NCBI RefSeq assembly: GCF_018408855.1
Contig: NZ_AP024322.1
Coordinates: 558,001-622,000 of the forward strand
Length of the DNA: 64,000 nucleotides
Reading direction: 5' to 3'
DNA from: Caballeronia sp. NK8
GTDB taxonomy: Bacteria > Pseudomonadota > Gammaproteobacteria > Burkholderiales > Burkholderiaceae
Position 1 is the first letter of the stretch. Each line of letters opens with the position of its first letter. The position numbers and the translations under genes are program-made. Shown one piece after another: positions 38,147-48,349 of the stretch. The notes beneath the pieces are model-generated. The model ran no database searches, was not told the DNA's origin, and saw nothing but the letters and a program-made list of their open reading frames with translations.

Positions 38147-38189
38147 GAAGCGTCCGATTGCGACAAAATTTTGCCTTTACGGACGCTTC
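38147..38189. repeat. Long inverted repeat upstream of the second RND operon
   Basis: GAAGCGTCCG (38147-38156) and CGGACGCTTC (38180-38189), perfect 10-base arms around 23 bases that contain the palindrome CAAAATTTTG (38164-38173). It may be a regulator site or a transcript structure. Confidence 0.45.
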
Positions 38190-38265
38190 GCCATCTTTGT
38201 TTTAATCGCAATCAAATTTTCACAGACTTGCCGGTAGTTTAGGCATCCTCATCTCGAACGATATC

Positions 38266-38271
38266 TATAAT
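38266..38271 (+). promoter_or_regulatory. Candidate -10 element for the second RND operon
   Basis: Consensus TATAAT about 250 bases before the adaptor ATG. No convincing -35 hexamer was found at the right distance, so an activator may be needed, or the true promoter lies elsewhere in the AT-rich stretch. Confidence 0.35.
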
Positions 38272-38519
38272 CGGCGGCTTGTCATGCAAGCAGCGCGAAT
38301 CGTTCACCGCATTCGGCCGGAGAATTCGCGTTCGGGCTCAGTCTAAATTCAGTTATCCGAAAAATATCGTCGCCTTCTCCAGGAGATGACGGCGCCGTCT
38401 CCACGCGCCGGCGGCGCTTTGCCAAGCGACGCGACGATCAGCCACCCCCGACGCGCCGTCGAGCCGAAACACCGGTTCGCGCGCCTTTCATCTTCAGCAA
38501 CTTCAGAGGTTTGCGTCCC

Positions 38520-39698
38520 ATGCTTCTCAAACGGATTCCATACCGCCTCATCGGTGTCACGACGGCCGCGCTGCTGGCAGCCGGCTGCGGGGAGAAACCT
38601 CCCGCGATGGCATCGCATACGCCGGAAGTCGGCGTCGTCACGCTCGAATCGATCGCGGTGCCGGTCACGGCGGAGCTGACGGGCCGCACGAGCGCTTTCG
38701 TCGATGCCCAGGTGCGCGCGCGCGTCGACGGCATCGTGCTGCGCCGCGAATTCACCGAAGGCAGTGTCGTCAAGGCTGGGCAGCGGCTCTACAAGATCGA
38801 TCCCGCGCCCTACATCGCGCAACTGAACAACGCGAAGGCGTCGTACGCGAAGGCGCAGGCGAACCTCGTCTCGACGACCGCGCAGGCGGAGCGCTACAAG
38901 GTGCTCGTCGCGGCGAATGCGGTCAGCAAGCAGGATTACGACAACGCGGTGGCGTCGCAAGGTCAGGCTGAGGCCGATGTCGCGTCCGCGAAGGCCGCGA
39001 TCGATACCGCGCAGATCAACCTCGGCTACACGGACGTGACGTCACCCGTGACCGGACAGGCCGGCATCTCGCAGGTCACGCCTGGCGCCTACGTGCAGGC
39101 GGCGCAGGCAACTCTGATGGTCACCGTCCAGCAGCTCGATCCGATGTACGTGGATCTCACACAATCGAGCCTCGACGGCCTCAAGCTGCGCCGTCAGATC
39201 CAGGAAGGGCGTCTATCGACGAACGGCCCGAACGCCGCCAAGGTCACGCTGATCCTGGAAGACGGCCGCGTCTATTCGGAGCAGGGCAAGCTGCAATTCA
39301 GCGATGTGACCGTGGACCAGTCGACCGGCTCGGTCACCGTGCGTGCGGTCTTCCTGAACAAGGACCGCGTGCTGCTGCCGGGCATGTTCGTGCGCGCGCG
39401 CATCGAGGAGGGCGTGAATCCGTCCGCGCTCGTCGTGCCGGTGCAGGGCATCACGCACGACCAGAAGGGCACGCCGATCGCGATGGTCGTCGACAAGGAC
39501 AACAAGGTGGCGCTGCGTCCGCTCGTGACGTCGGGCACGCACGGCCAGAACTGGGTGGTCGACGGCGGCCTGAACGCGGGCGATCGCGTGATCGTCGAGG
39601 GCATCGACAAAGTGCGTCCGGGCATGGAAGTAAAGGCCGTGCCGGCGCATCTGCCTGAAGCGCCCGCCGATGCGGCGAAGCCCGCATCCGGCGCCTGA
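38520..39698 (+). CDS. RND efflux periplasmic adaptor, copy 2
   Basis: A 392-residue lipoprotein adaptor, paralogue of the one at 32103. The signal has lipobox LLAAGC. Shared blocks include [52 protein letters not shown] and [12 protein letters not shown], while the N- and C-terminal ends differ and the Ala tail is shorter. The ATG at 38520 follows AGAGGT at 38505-38510; a TTG nine bases upstream is less likely. It starts the second operon, 14 bases before the pump. Confidence 0.92.
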   Translation: MLLKRIPYRLIGVTTAALLAAGCGEKPPAMASHTPEVGVVTLESIAVPVTAELTGRTSAFVDAQVRARVDGIVLRREFTEGSVVKAGQRLYKIDPAPYIAQLNNAKASYAKAQANLVSTTAQAERYKVLVAANAVSKQDYDNAVASQGQAEADVASAKAAIDTAQINLGYTDVTSPVTGQAGISQVTPGAYVQAAQATLMVTVQQLDPMYVDLTQSSLDGLKLRRQIQEGRLSTNGPNAAKVTLILEDGRVYSEQGKLQFSDVTVDQSTGSVTVRAVFLNKDRVLLPGMFVRARIEEGVNPSALVVPVQGITHDQKGTPIAMVVDKDNKVALRPLVTSGTHGQNWVVDGGLNAGDRVIVEGIDKVRPGMEVKAVPAHLPEAPADAAKPASGA

Positions 39699-39712
39699 TG
39701 GAGGCACGCCCC

Positions 39713-42700
39713 ATGGCCAAGTTCTTTATCGATCGCCCGATTTTCGCGTGGGTGATCGCCATCATTCTGATGCTGGCGGGTCTCGCGTCGGTCACGACGC
39801 TGCCGGTCGCGCAGTATCCGACCATCGCGCCGCCCGCGATCCAGATTTCCGCCAACTATCCCGGCGCGTCGGCGCAGACCGTGGAAAACACCGTCACGCA
39901 GGTGATCGAGCAGCAGATGAGCGGGCTGGATCACCTGCTGTATCTGTCATCCACATCCGATGACAGCGGCACCGCGACCGTCACGCTGACCTTCGCCGCC
40001 GGCACCAACGCGGACATCGCGCAGGTGCAGGTGCAGAACAAGCTGCAGCTCGCCACGCCCAATCTGCCGGCGGTCGTGCAGCAGCTGGGCATCAGCGTGA
40101 CCAAGTCGAGCAGCAGCTTCCTGCTCGTGCTGGCGTTCGTGTCCGAAGACGGCAGCATGACGCGCGACGACCTCGCGAACTACGTGGCGTCGAACGTGCA
40201 GGATCCGGTGAGTCGTCTGAACGGCGTCGGCACCGTGACGCTGTTCGGCTCGCAGTACGCCATGCGGATCTGGCTCGATCCGAACAAGCTGACCAAGTAC
40301 AACCTCACGCCGGTGGACGTGCAGAACGCGCTGCAATCGCAGAACGTGCAGGTCGCGGGCGGGCAGCTGGGCGGCGTACCCGCCGTGCCCGGCCAGTCGA
40401 TGCAGGCGACCATCACCGAAGCGACGCTTTTGCGCACGCCCGAGCAATTCGGCAACGTGCTGCTGAAAGTGAGCCAGGACGGCTCGCAGGTGCGCCTGCG
40501 CGATGTCGCGCGCCTCGGTCTGGGCGGCGAGAACTACAACTTCGAGACGCAGTACAACGGCCGTCCGGCGGCGGGCTTCGGCATTCAGCTAGCGACCGGC
40601 GCGAACGCGCTCGCCACCGCCAACGCGGTGCGCGCGAAGATCGATCAGCTTTCGAAGTTCTTTCCGCACGGTGTCGTCGTGAAGTACCCGTACGACACGA
40701 CGCCGTTCGTGAAGCAGTCGATCGCCGACGTGATCAAGACGCTCTTCGAGGCCATCGTGCTGGTGTTCCTCGTGATGTATCTGTTCCTGCAGAACCTGCG
40801 CGCAACGTTGATTCCGACCATCGCCGTGCCGGTGGTGCTGCTCGGCACCTTCGCGATCATGGGGGCGGCTGGTTTCTCGATCAACACGCTGTCGATGTTC
40901 GGCCTCGTGCTCGCGATCGGCCTGCTGGTGGACGACGCCATCGTGGTGGTGGAGAACGTCGAGCGCGTGATGACGGAAGAAGGGCTTTCGCCGAAGGAAG
41001 CCACGAAAAAGGCGATGAGCCAGATCACCGGCGCGCTCGTCGGCGTGGCGCTGGTGCTCGCGGCGGTGTTCGTGCCGGTGGCGTTCACGGGCGGCTCGGT
41101 CGGCGCGATCTACCGTCAGTTCTCGCTGACGATCGTCTCGGCGATGGGCCTTTCGGTCCTCACCGCGATGGTGCTCACGCCGGCACTGTGCGCGACCATG
41201 CTGAAGCCGCATCCGAAGGGGCACGAGGAGAAGAAGACGGGCTTCTTCGGCTGGTTCAACCGCACCTTCGCGAAGAGCCAGGCGAAGTACCACGGCGGCG
41301 TGGCGCACGTCATCAAACGCTCGGGGCGCTGGCTCATCATTTATCTGGTGATCATCGTCGCGGTCGGCATGTTGTTCACGCGTCTGCCGAAGGCGTTCCT
41401 GCCGGATGAAGACCAAGGCACGATGTTCGTGCTGGTGGCCACGCCCGCCGGTGCCACGCAGGAAATGACGCAGCGCGCGCTGGACGATGTCGCGGGTTAT
41501 CTGCTGAAGAAGGAAAGCGCCGTCGTCGAGTCGGTGTTCACGGTGAACGGCTTCAGCTTCGCGGGTCATGGTCAGAACTCGGGCCTCGTCTTCGTGCGGC
41601 TGAAGGACTTCAAGCAGCGCACGAGCGCCAACGAGAAGGTCCAGGCGCTGGTAGGCCGCACTTACGGCACGTTCGCAGGCTACAAGAACGCGCTCGTGTT
41701 CCCGGTGAATCCGCCGTCCATTCCGGAACTCGGCACGGCTTCGGGCTTCGACTTCGAGCTTCAGGACCGCGCCGGTCTCGGGCACGAAAAGCTCATGCAG
41801 GCGCGCGCGATGCTGCTCGGCATGGCCGCGAAGGACCCGACCCTCGCGCAGGTTCGGCCGAACGGACTGAACGACGCGCCGCAGTTCAAGGTGAGCATCG
41901 ACCGCCAGAAGGCGATCGCGCAGGGCGTCGATCCGTCGATGATCGACCAGACCTTCTCGATCGCGTGGGCATCGAAGTATGTGAACAACTTCCTCGATAC
42001 CGACAGCCGCATCAAGAAGGTCTACATGCAGAGCGATGCGCCGTTCCGCATGTCGCCGGAGAACATCAATAGCTGGTACGTGCGCAATGCGTCCGGTTCG
42101 ATGGTGCCGTTCTCGTCGTTCGCGACGACCGAATGGAGCTACGGCTCGCCCAAGCTCGAGCGCTACAACGGTTTGTCGTCGATCGAAATCCAGGGCGTCG
42201 CGACGCCGGGCAAATCCACCGGCCAGGCGATGGCCGCGATGGAAGCGCTCGCGGCGAAGCTGCCGGCCGGCATCGGCTATGAGTGGACGGGGCTGTCGTA
42301 TCAGCAGATCCAGTCCGGCTCGCAGGCGCCGATTCTCTACGGCATTTCGATTCTCGTCGTGTTCCTGTGTCTCGCGGCGCTGTACGAGAGCTGGTCGATT
42401 CCGTTCTCCGTGATCATGGTCGTGCCGCTCGGCGTGATCGGCGCATTGCTCGCCGTGTCGCTGCGCGGACTGGAGAACGACGTGTTCTTCCAGGTCGGCT
42501 TGCTCACCACGGTCGGGCTATCGGCGAAGAACGCGATTCTGATCGTCGAGTTCGCGCGCGATCTCCAGCTCTCGCAAAAGATGGGGCCGATCGAAGCGGC
42601 GCTGGAAGCGGCGCGCCTGCGTCTGCGGCCGATTCTGATGACCTCGCTCGCGTTCATTCTCGGCACCATGCCGCTCGCGATCAGCAACGGCGCGGGCTCG

Positions 42701-42892
42701 GGCAGCCAGCACGCGATCGGCACGGGCGTGATCGGCGGCATGGTGACCGCGACTTTCCTCGCCATTTTCATGGTGCCGATGTTCTTCGTCGTCGTGCGCG
42801 CGCGCTTCGGTGGCGACAAGGAGGACACGGATGCCGCGCTTGCTCGTTATGAAACGCAGCGGCGTGCGCAACAGGGCAACGAAGGACACTGA
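39713..42892 (+). CDS. RND multidrug efflux pump, copy 2 (HAE-1 family)
   Basis: A 1059-residue paralogue of the pump at 33366, similar from end to end. Seen: [20 protein letters not shown], the same [18 protein letters not shown] proton relay, [15 protein letters not shown] and [18 protein letters not shown]. Differences cluster in the periplasmic loops (for example [20 protein letters not shown] against the copy 1 equivalent) and at the C-terminus, which here is longer and charged ([18 protein letters not shown]). GGAGG precedes the ATG at 39713. Substrate range may have diverged from copy 1. Confidence 0.95.
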   Translation: MAKFFIDRPIFAWVIAIILMLAGLASVTTLPVAQYPTIAPPAIQISANYPGASAQTVENTVTQVIEQQMSGLDHLLYLSSTSDDSGTATVTLTFAAGTNADIAQVQVQNKLQLATPNLPAVVQQLGISVTKSSSSFLLVLAFVSEDGSMTRDDLANYVASNVQDPVSRLNGVGTVTLFGSQYAMRIWLDPNKLTKYNLTPVDVQNALQSQNVQVAGGQLGGVPAVPGQSMQATITEATLLRTPEQFGNVLLKVSQDGSQVRLRDVARLGLGGENYNFETQYNGRPAAGFGIQLATGANALATANAVRAKIDQLSKFFPHGVVVKYPYDTTPFVKQSIADVIKTLFEAIVLVFLVMYLFLQNLRATLIPTIAVPVVLLGTFAIMGAAGFSINTLSMFGLVLAIGLLVDDAIVVVENVERVMTEEGLSPKEATKKAMSQITGALVGVALVLAAVFVPVAFTGGSVGAIYRQFSLTIVSAMGLSVLTAMVLTPALCATMLKPHPKGHEEKKTGFFGWFNRTFAKSQAKYHGGVAHVIKRSGRWLIIYLVIIVAVGMLFTRLPKAFLPDEDQGTMFVLVATPAGATQEMTQRALDDVAGYLLKKESAVVESVFTVNGFSFAGHGQNSGLVFVRLKDFKQRTSANEKVQALVGRTYGTFAGYKNALVFPVNPPSIPELGTASGFDFELQDRAGLGHEKLMQARAMLLGMAAKDPTLAQVRPNGLNDAPQFKVSIDRQKAIAQGVDPSMIDQTFSIAWASKYVNNFLDTDSRIKKVYMQSDAPFRMSPENINSWYVRNASGSMVPFSSFATTEWSYGSPKLERYNGLSSIEIQGVATPGKSTGQAMAAMEALAAKLPAGIGYEWTGLSYQQIQSGSQAPILYGISILVVFLCLAALYESWSIPFSVIMVVPLGVIGALLAVSLRGLENDVFFQVGLLTTVGLSAKNAILIVEFARDLQLSQKMGPIEAALEAARLRLRPILMTSLAFILGTMPLAISNGAGSGSQHAIGTGVIGGMVTATFLAIFMVPMFFVVVRARFGGDKEDTDAALARYETQRRAQQGNEGH

Positions 42893-42893
42893 C

Positions 42894-44357
42894 ATGCGTA
42901 GACTTTCCTTGATTGCAACGGCCATCGCCATGCTGGCGACCGGCTGCACGATGGCGCCGAAGTACGAACGCCCCGCCGCGCCGGTATCGGCGAGTTTCCC
43001 GACGGACGGCGTGTATGCGACGCAGCCCGTCGCGGCGAATGGCGGCGCGCGCAGCGCGGATGGCGCGGCCGCGGCGGATATCGGCTGGCGCGACTTTTTC
43101 GTCGATGCGCGCCTCGAGCGGCTCATCGACATCTCGTTGAAGAACAACCGCGACCTGCGTGTCGCGATGCTCAACGTGCAAGCCGCGCAGGCGCAATACC
43201 GCGTCACGCGTTCGGAGCTGTTTCCGACGCTCGACGCGCAGGCCGGCCAGTCGAAGCAGCGCACGCCGAAGGATCTGTCCTTTTTCAACCAGACGATCCA
43301 GAACACTTACTCGGTGGGTCTGAACGCGTCGTGGGAAATCGACCTGTTCGGCCGCGTGCAGAGCCTGAAGGATCAGGCGCTCGCGAAGTACTTCGCGACG
43401 GCGTACGCGCGCAAGGCGACGGAAATCTCGCTCGTGTCGCAAGTGGCGACGCAATATCTGCAAGTGCTGCAAGCCGATGACCTGCTCGCCGTCACGCGGC
43501 AGACGCTCAAGAGCGCGAGCGATTCCTACGGCATTGTGAAGCTGCAGTTCGACAACGGCACGGCGTCGGAGCTCGACGTGAGCCAGGCGCGCACGGTGAT
43601 GGAAAGCGCGGCGGCGAACCTGCAGGCGCAGGAGCGTGCGAGGGCGCAGGCGGTGAATGCGCTCGTGCTTTTGCTCGGCGAACCGATGCCGGACGATCTG
43701 CCGGGCGGCATGTCGCTCGACGGGCAAAACCTGCTCACGGATATTCCGGCGGGGTTGCCGTCGGATCTGTTGCTGCGTCGGCCAGACATCATGGAGGCCG
43801 AGCAGAATCTGCTGGCGGCGAACGCGAATATCGGCGCGGCGCGGGCGGCGTTCTTCCCGAGCATTTCGCTGACCGGCAGCTTCGGCACGCTGAGCCCGAC
43901 GCTCGGCGGGCTGTTCAAGCCGGGCTCGGCGGCGTGGAGTTTCGCGCCGACGATCACATTGCCGATTTTCGAAGGCGGTCAGAATCTTGCGAATCTGGAT
44001 CTCGCGAACATCCAGAAGAGAATCGAGGTCGCGCAGTATGAGAAGGCGATTCAGTCGGCCTTCAGCGACGTCGCGAACGGGCTTGCCGCGCGTGGCACTT
44101 ACGATCAGCAGATCGCGGCGCTCGAGCGTGATACGGCTGCGCAGCAGCGGCGGCTGGATTTGTCGACGCTGCGTTATCGGCAAGGTGTCGATAGCTATCT
44201 CGGCGTGTTGACGGCGCAGCAGGATTTGTATGCGGCACAGCAGACGTTGATTTCGGCGCGGACGCAGCGGCTGGCCAATCTCGTGGCGCTGTATCAGGCG
44301 CTGGGAGGCGGGTGGGTCGAGCGGACGGGGGATGTGCCGCGGGCGGTGGATTCGTGA
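42894..44357 (+). CDS. RND outer-membrane channel lipoprotein, copy 2 (NodT family)
   Basis: A 487-residue TolC-like channel paralogous to the one at 36532. The lipobox is MLATGC, then APKYERPAAPV. The ISLTGSFGTLSPTLGGLFKP and LNASWEIDLFGRVQSLKDQA blocks match copy 1. It lacks the Pro/Ala-rich tail of copy 1 and ends GDVPRAVDS. The ATG lies one base after the pump stop, as in copy 1, so the duplication kept the exact gene junctions. No T-tailed terminator follows directly; an orphan toxin-like domain lies behind it. Confidence 0.93.
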   Translation: MRRLSLIATAIAMLATGCTMAPKYERPAAPVSASFPTDGVYATQPVAANGGARSADGAAAADIGWRDFFVDARLERLIDISLKNNRDLRVAMLNVQAAQAQYRVTRSELFPTLDAQAGQSKQRTPKDLSFFNQTIQNTYSVGLNASWEIDLFGRVQSLKDQALAKYFATAYARKATEISLVSQVATQYLQVLQADDLLAVTRQTLKSASDSYGIVKLQFDNGTASELDVSQARTVMESAAANLQAQERARAQAVNALVLLLGEPMPDDLPGGMSLDGQNLLTDIPAGLPSDLLLRRPDIMEAEQNLLAANANIGAARAAFFPSISLTGSFGTLSPTLGGLFKPGSAAWSFAPTITLPIFEGGQNLANLDLANIQKRIEVAQYEKAIQSAFSDVANGLAARGTYDQQIAALERDTAAQQRRLDLSTLRYRQGVDSYLGVLTAQQDLYAAQQTLISARTQRLANLVALYQALGGGWVERTGDVPRAVDS

Positions 44358-44452
44358 GATGAGGCGACGCCTCGAGGGTAGGATTTTCGCGCTCGAGGCG
44401 TTCCCGGTACCGCCATGGAAGACTCGATTACCAGAACCTGCTCGACAGGGTC

Positions 44453-44932
44453 ATGCAGGCGAACATGGCGGGAAACACAGAGCATGGTCGCCTCGTCGTT
44501 GTCGGCGAAACGCCGCCGGTGCTGCTCGCGTTACCTGGGCTGGCTATCAGTCAGTTGCCGTTGGTGATCACGGGAAAGGTCATCGACAAGGTTCATTTCG
44601 ATCACGGCATCACCCGACCGATGTTGGAGCGCTTGTACGACACAATCGCTCAGCCGAAGGCCGTCTATCGATCCGACACTGCGGGCGGGGCAGTCATCGT
44701 TACTTTCGAAGTTCGTCCAGTCGAGTTGCCGGTGATCGTTGCCCTGCATCCTGGAAAGTTGCTCGGTCGCAAAGTATGCAACGTGATCGCAAGCATCTAC
44801 GCGAAGGAATTCGTGAGAATCGAAGAAGTCTGGAAGAGGCGAGGACTGCTGTTGTGGGAGCAGAAAAGAAAATGCCCCGCAGGCGTCACGACAACAGAGG
44901 CTCTGATTGCCAAGTGTGGGACGACGCCATGA
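44453..44932 (+). CDS. Orphan MuF-C/PBECR-like nuclease-type domain protein, probably truncated at the N-terminus
   Basis: About 159 residues that resemble the phage MuF-associated barnase/EndoU/colicin-like (PBECR) toxin domains. A helix ITGKVIDKVHFDHGITRPML is followed by AQPKAVYRSDTAGGAVIVTF, then LPVIVALHPGKLLGRKVCNV with IASIYAKEF, and a closing WKRRGLLLWEQKRK. The same frame is open upstream from 44363 and reads protein-like just before the ATG (YRHGRLDYQNLLDRVM), so the real or ancestral start was probably further upstream and is lost. No ribosome site or immunity gene is evident. Function is inferred only from pattern. It may be a decaying effector remnant. Confidence 0.5.
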   Translation: MQANMAGNTEHGRLVVVGETPPVLLALPGLAISQLPLVITGKVIDKVHFDHGITRPMLERLYDTIAQPKAVYRSDTAGGAVIVTFEVRPVELPVIVALHPGKLLGRKVCNVIASIYAKEFVRIEEVWKRRGLLLWEQKRKCPAGVTTTEALIAKCGTTP

Positions 44933-45007
44933 AGCTTTGCGAGGCACAGTCAGTATATCCGTCCTGACCGTACCCTGCCACCGCGAAACACCTTTGCGAC
45001 ACAAAAC

Positions 45008-45037
45008 AAAAAAAACGCCGCGGCTCTCACCGCGGCG
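45008..45037 (-). terminator. Rho-independent terminator of the NCS2 permease gene
   Basis: CGCCGCGG (45016-45023) and CCGCGGCG (45030-45037) with a six-base loop. On the forward strand A residues precede it, which become a T tail on the reverse strand, 45 bases after the permease stop. Confidence 0.8.
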
Positions 45038-45081
45038 CCCAACGCAAGCATCCAGCAAACACTTCCAGGGTTACGACTTCC

Positions 45082-46473
45082 TCAATGCGCGTCGCCCGCA
45101 TGAGCCGCGCCTTCGAATTCATGCGCTGCCTCACGCGCGTCACGCCGCGCCTCGCGTTCCTTTCGAACGCCATTGAACACGATGTTCAAAACCACCGCCG
45201 ACACCGAAGCCAGCAGAATCCCGCTGTGAAGAATCGGCTCCAGCGCGTGCGGCAGTTGCGTGAAGAATTTCGGTGCGACCACCGGCACCATGCCCATCCC
45301 CACGCTCACCGCGACGATGAACAGGTTGTGCTGATTCTTCGAGAAGTCCACGCGCGACAGCGTCTTGATGCCGTTCGCCGCCACCATGCCGAACATCACG
45401 ATGCCCGCGCCGCCGAGCACGAACGGCGGGACCGAAGCCACCACCTGCGCCATCTTCGGAAAGAGACCGAGCACGACCAGAATCACGCCGCCCGTCGCGC
45501 AGACGAAACGGCTCTTCACGCCCGTCACGCCGATCAGCCCGACGTTCTGCGAAAACGACGTGTGCGGGAACGAGTTGAAGATGCCGCCGATCAGCGTGCC
45601 CAGACCATCCACACGCAGACCGCGCACGAGCGCTTTCTGATCGACCGGACGCTCGACGAGATCGCCGACCGCGAGGAACATGCCCGTCGATTCGATGAAC
45701 GTGACGAACATGACGATGACCATCGTCGCGACGGAGAGCGCATCGAAATGCGGCATGCCGAAGTGGAACGGCAGCACGATGCCGACCCACGGCGCGCTCG
45801 CGACGCCATCCATGTTCACGTGGCCGAGCGTCGCGGCGATGACAAACCCCACGACGATCCCGAGCAGCACCGAAATATTCGCGATGAACCCACGCGCGAA
45901 CTTGTTGATGAGCAGAATCAGCGACAGCACCACGAGCGAAAGCAGCAGATACACCGGATTGCCGTAATCAGGATTGCCGATGCCGCCCGCCGCCCAGTTG
46001 ATGCCGACGCCCATCAGCGAAAGACCGATCACCGCGATCACCGTTCCGACCACGACCGGCGGAAAGAAGCGCAGCAGCTTGCCGATCATCGGCGCGAGCA
46101 GGATGCCGATCACGCCCGCCGCGATGGTCGCGCCGAATACGTCGAGAATGCCGAGCGAGGGATTCGTGCCGATCGCGACCATCGGTCCGACGGCCGCGAA
46201 CGTGCAGCCCATGATGACGGGCAGCCTGATGCCGAAGATCCAGAGGCCGAGCGTCTGGATCAGGGTAGCGACGCCGCACGAGAACAGGTCGGCGCTGATG
46301 AGGAACGCGACCTGGTCTTTGGGCAGGCCCATCGCGGCGCCGAGAATCAGCGGCACCGCGACCGCGCCCGCGTACATCACGAGAACGTGCTGTATGCCGA
46401 GCGTGAGCAGTTGTCCGGCGGGCAGCCGTTCGTCGCACGGGTGCACGGACGGTTTCACTGAACTTGAAGCCAT
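45082..46473 (-). CDS. NCS2-family purine/xanthine:cation symporter
   Basis: Inner-membrane nucleobase transporter with 14 membrane segments, 463 residues. Family marks are TLGIQHVLVMYAGAVAVPLI near the N-terminus, GCTFAAVGPMVAIG, and the signature SQNVGLIGVTGVKSR, which is closer to the purine (xanthine/urate) branch than to the uracil branch. The ATG at 46473 is preceded by GGAGAG; the longer frame to 46740 is not protein-like. It is divergent from the FGGY kinase gene. The exact substrate is not resolved. Confidence 0.9.
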   Translation of the reverse strand: MASSSVKPSVHPCDERLPAGQLLTLGIQHVLVMYAGAVAVPLILGAAMGLPKDQVAFLISADLFSCGVATLIQTLGLWIFGIRLPVIMGCTFAAVGPMVAIGTNPSLGILDVFGATIAAGVIGILLAPMIGKLLRFFPPVVVGTVIAVIGLSLMGVGINWAAGGIGNPDYGNPVYLLLSLVVLSLILLINKFARGFIANISVLLGIVVGFVIAATLGHVNMDGVASAPWVGIVLPFHFGMPHFDALSVATMVIVMFVTFIESTGMFLAVGDLVERPVDQKALVRGLRVDGLGTLIGGIFNSFPHTSFSQNVGLIGVTGVKSRFVCATGGVILVVLGLFPKMAQVVASVPPFVLGGAGIVMFGMVAANGIKTLSRVDFSKNQHNLFIVAVSVGMGMVPVVAPKFFTQLPHALEPILHSGILLASVSAVVLNIVFNGVRKEREARRDAREAAHEFEGAAHAGDAH

Positions 46474-46807
46474 GTCTCTCTCCTTTATCGCCTTCCATTT
46501 GATTGGCCTCCAAGTTAAGTGCATTAAAAGGTGCGAACAAGACCGCGCGGCGCTATACGCCGCGTTCGCGCGCCGATATGGGTTGCGCGCGCCATCGGTG
46601 GTGCAAATGGCCGCAGGCCCCGGCCACAAGGGGTTTGACGCATATCGCGCGAAATTCGTCGTGTGACGGAAGGCCGCGGTCTTCGGGTGGTCGTTATGAT
46701 GTGCATCACGCCGCGCGTATAGTCCGTTTTTCGCATTCATCGCGTGACGGCGGGGTAAACCCCGGTTTTACGCGTTTTCCCTAACGTCTTTTCAGACTCG
46801 AAATTCC
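46474..46807. other. Divergent region NCS2 permease/FGGY kinase
   Basis: 334 bases without a gene. A TATAGT at about 46715-46720 may be a -10 for the kinase. A short hairpin GGGG-TAAA-CCCC at about 46753-46764 is followed by GGTTTTACG. No clear operator was seen. Confidence 0.45.
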
Positions 46808-48241
46808 ATGCGTTTCTTAGGCATCGATCTCGGCACGGGCTCCCTGAAACTCGCCATCGTCGACGGCGACGGTCGCGAAACCGCAGCGTCGAGCGCGGCT
46901 TATGCGGTGACCAGCGCGCAGCCCGGTTGGGCCGAAACGACCGTCGATGCGTGGTATTCGGCGCTCGTCAGCGCCGCTTCGCGCCTGCCCGCGAACGAGC
47001 GCGAAGCGGTGTGCGCGATCGGCTTTTCCGGGCAGATGCACGGTGTCGTGCCGGCCGCCGCCGATGGCCGCGCGTTGCGCGCCGCCATGCTCTGGCCCGA
47101 CACGCGCGCCCGCGATCTGCTCGACGCGTGGCCCGGCCCGCAGAGCAATCCGGTCGCGCCCGGCATGGCCGGGCCGTTGCTGCGCTGGCTTGCGCTGAAC
47201 GAACCGCAGACCGCTGCCGCCACGCGCTGGGCGCTCCAGCCGAAGGACTGGCTGCGCGCGAAACTCGGCGGAACGTTCGTGACCGATGCGTCGGACGCAT
47301 GCGCCACCGCGCTCGCCTTGCCATCGGGCGATTGGGACGATGCGCTCATCGACAAACTCGCTTTGCCGCGCGCGTGGTTTGCGCCGCTCGCAGCATCGCA
47401 TGAAAGCGGCGGCATGCTGTCGGCGGAAGCGGCGGCGGAACTCGGCCTGCGCGCGGGCATTCCGATGGCCGTCGGCGCGGGCGATACGCCGTGCGCCGCG
47501 CTCGGCAGCGGCCTCGCGTCCGATGGCGACGCGCTGCTCACCACCGGCACGGGCGGCCAGATCGTCGTGATGTGTGCGCGAGCGCCCGCGCCGGCGCACG
47601 GTCTGCACACGTATCGTGCCGCGACCGGCGCGTGGTATCGCATGGCGGCGATGCAGAACGTCGGCGTCGCGCTGGAAGCGGTGCGCGGCTGGCTCGGCCA
47701 TGCATCGTGGCCCGAAGCCTACGACGACGCATTCACCGCCGACGCGAGCGCGTCCGTGAGCTTTCTGCCCTATCTGAGCGGCGAGCGTTCTCCGTGGATG
47801 AACCCCAACGCGCGCGGCGGCTGGCTCGGTCTGGGCCTCGACGACACGCGCGGCACGATGATGCGCGCCGCGTTCGAAGGCGTGGCATTCGCCTCGCGTG
47901 CGGGACTCGACGCGATACGCGCCAACGGCGCCGCACTCGATTCGATGTTGCTCGCGGGCGGCGGCTCCGTCGATCCGCGCTGGCGTCAGTTGCTGGCCGA
48001 CGCACTGCGCGTCGAGCTGCACGCCGTCGATTGCCCGAACGCGGCCACACGCGGCGCGGCGCTGCTCGGCGGCATCGCGGCGGGCCACTGGCGCATGGGC
48101 GATCTCGTATCGCTCGCACCCACGGCGACGCTCGCCGCGACGCCGCGCGCGAACCCATCGCTCGACGAACGGCTCGCACGCTTCATCGATCTGTACAGGC
48201 GTGCCGAAGACTGGTTCGCAGTGAAGCGCGAGTCCGCTTAA
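46808..48241 (+). CDS. FGGY-family carbohydrate kinase, xylulokinase type
   Basis: ATP-dependent sugar kinase of 477 residues. Seen: the phosphate-1 loop FLGIDLGTGSLKLAIVDGDG, the substrate-binding IGFSGQMHGVVPA and MLWPDTRA typical of xylulokinases, VGAGDTPCAALGSG, LLTTGTGGQIVV, and FLPYLSGERSPWMNPNARGG. The C-terminal signature is LLAGGGSVDPRWRQLLADAL. The next gene is an AGE-family sugar isomerase. The substrate could be xylulose or another ketose. A second, distinct kinase of this type ends the window. Confidence 0.88.
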   Translation: MRFLGIDLGTGSLKLAIVDGDGRETAASSAAYAVTSAQPGWAETTVDAWYSALVSAASRLPANEREAVCAIGFSGQMHGVVPAAADGRALRAAMLWPDTRARDLLDAWPGPQSNPVAPGMAGPLLRWLALNEPQTAAATRWALQPKDWLRAKLGGTFVTDASDACATALALPSGDWDDALIDKLALPRAWFAPLAASHESGGMLSAEAAAELGLRAGIPMAVGAGDTPCAALGSGLASDGDALLTTGTGGQIVVMCARAPAPAHGLHTYRAATGAWYRMAAMQNVGVALEAVRGWLGHASWPEAYDDAFTADASASVSFLPYLSGERSPWMNPNARGGWLGLGLDDTRGTMMRAAFEGVAFASRAGLDAIRANGAALDSMLLAGGGSVDPRWRQLLADALRVELHAVDCPNAATRGAALLGGIAAGHWRMGDLVSLAPTATLAATPRANPSLDERLARFIDLYRRAEDWFAVKRESA

Positions 48242-48349
48242 ACTTTCGTACCTTTGATCCCGATGCCATTCGCGTCGGGCAGTATGAAGCGGCGCTTCAT
48301 ATGAGCGGTAACTGAAGCTCGCTTCGTCACGACAACATCGACCTCAGCC

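Larger units (their letters stand above)
38059..38519. other. Region between the two RND operons
   Basis: 461 bases. It contains the terminator of operon 1 (38091-38118), a long inverted repeat with an AT-rich palindromic centre (38147-38189), an AT-rich stretch, a TATAAT (38266-38271), and a ribosome site AGAGGT before 38520. No TACATTC/GAATGTA operator like that of operon 1 is seen. Confidence 0.6.

Noticed and set aside
45085..46461. A 458-codon forward frame inside the NCS2 permease
   Set aside because: The product is a run of His, Arg and Asp; the reverse-strand permease has clear membrane segments, a ribosome site and a terminator.
46506..46526. GTTAAG/TAAAAG pair near the NCS2 start considered as another PmrA-type box
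   Set aside because: The second half-site departs from YTTAAK and the spacing on the gene's own strand does not fit.
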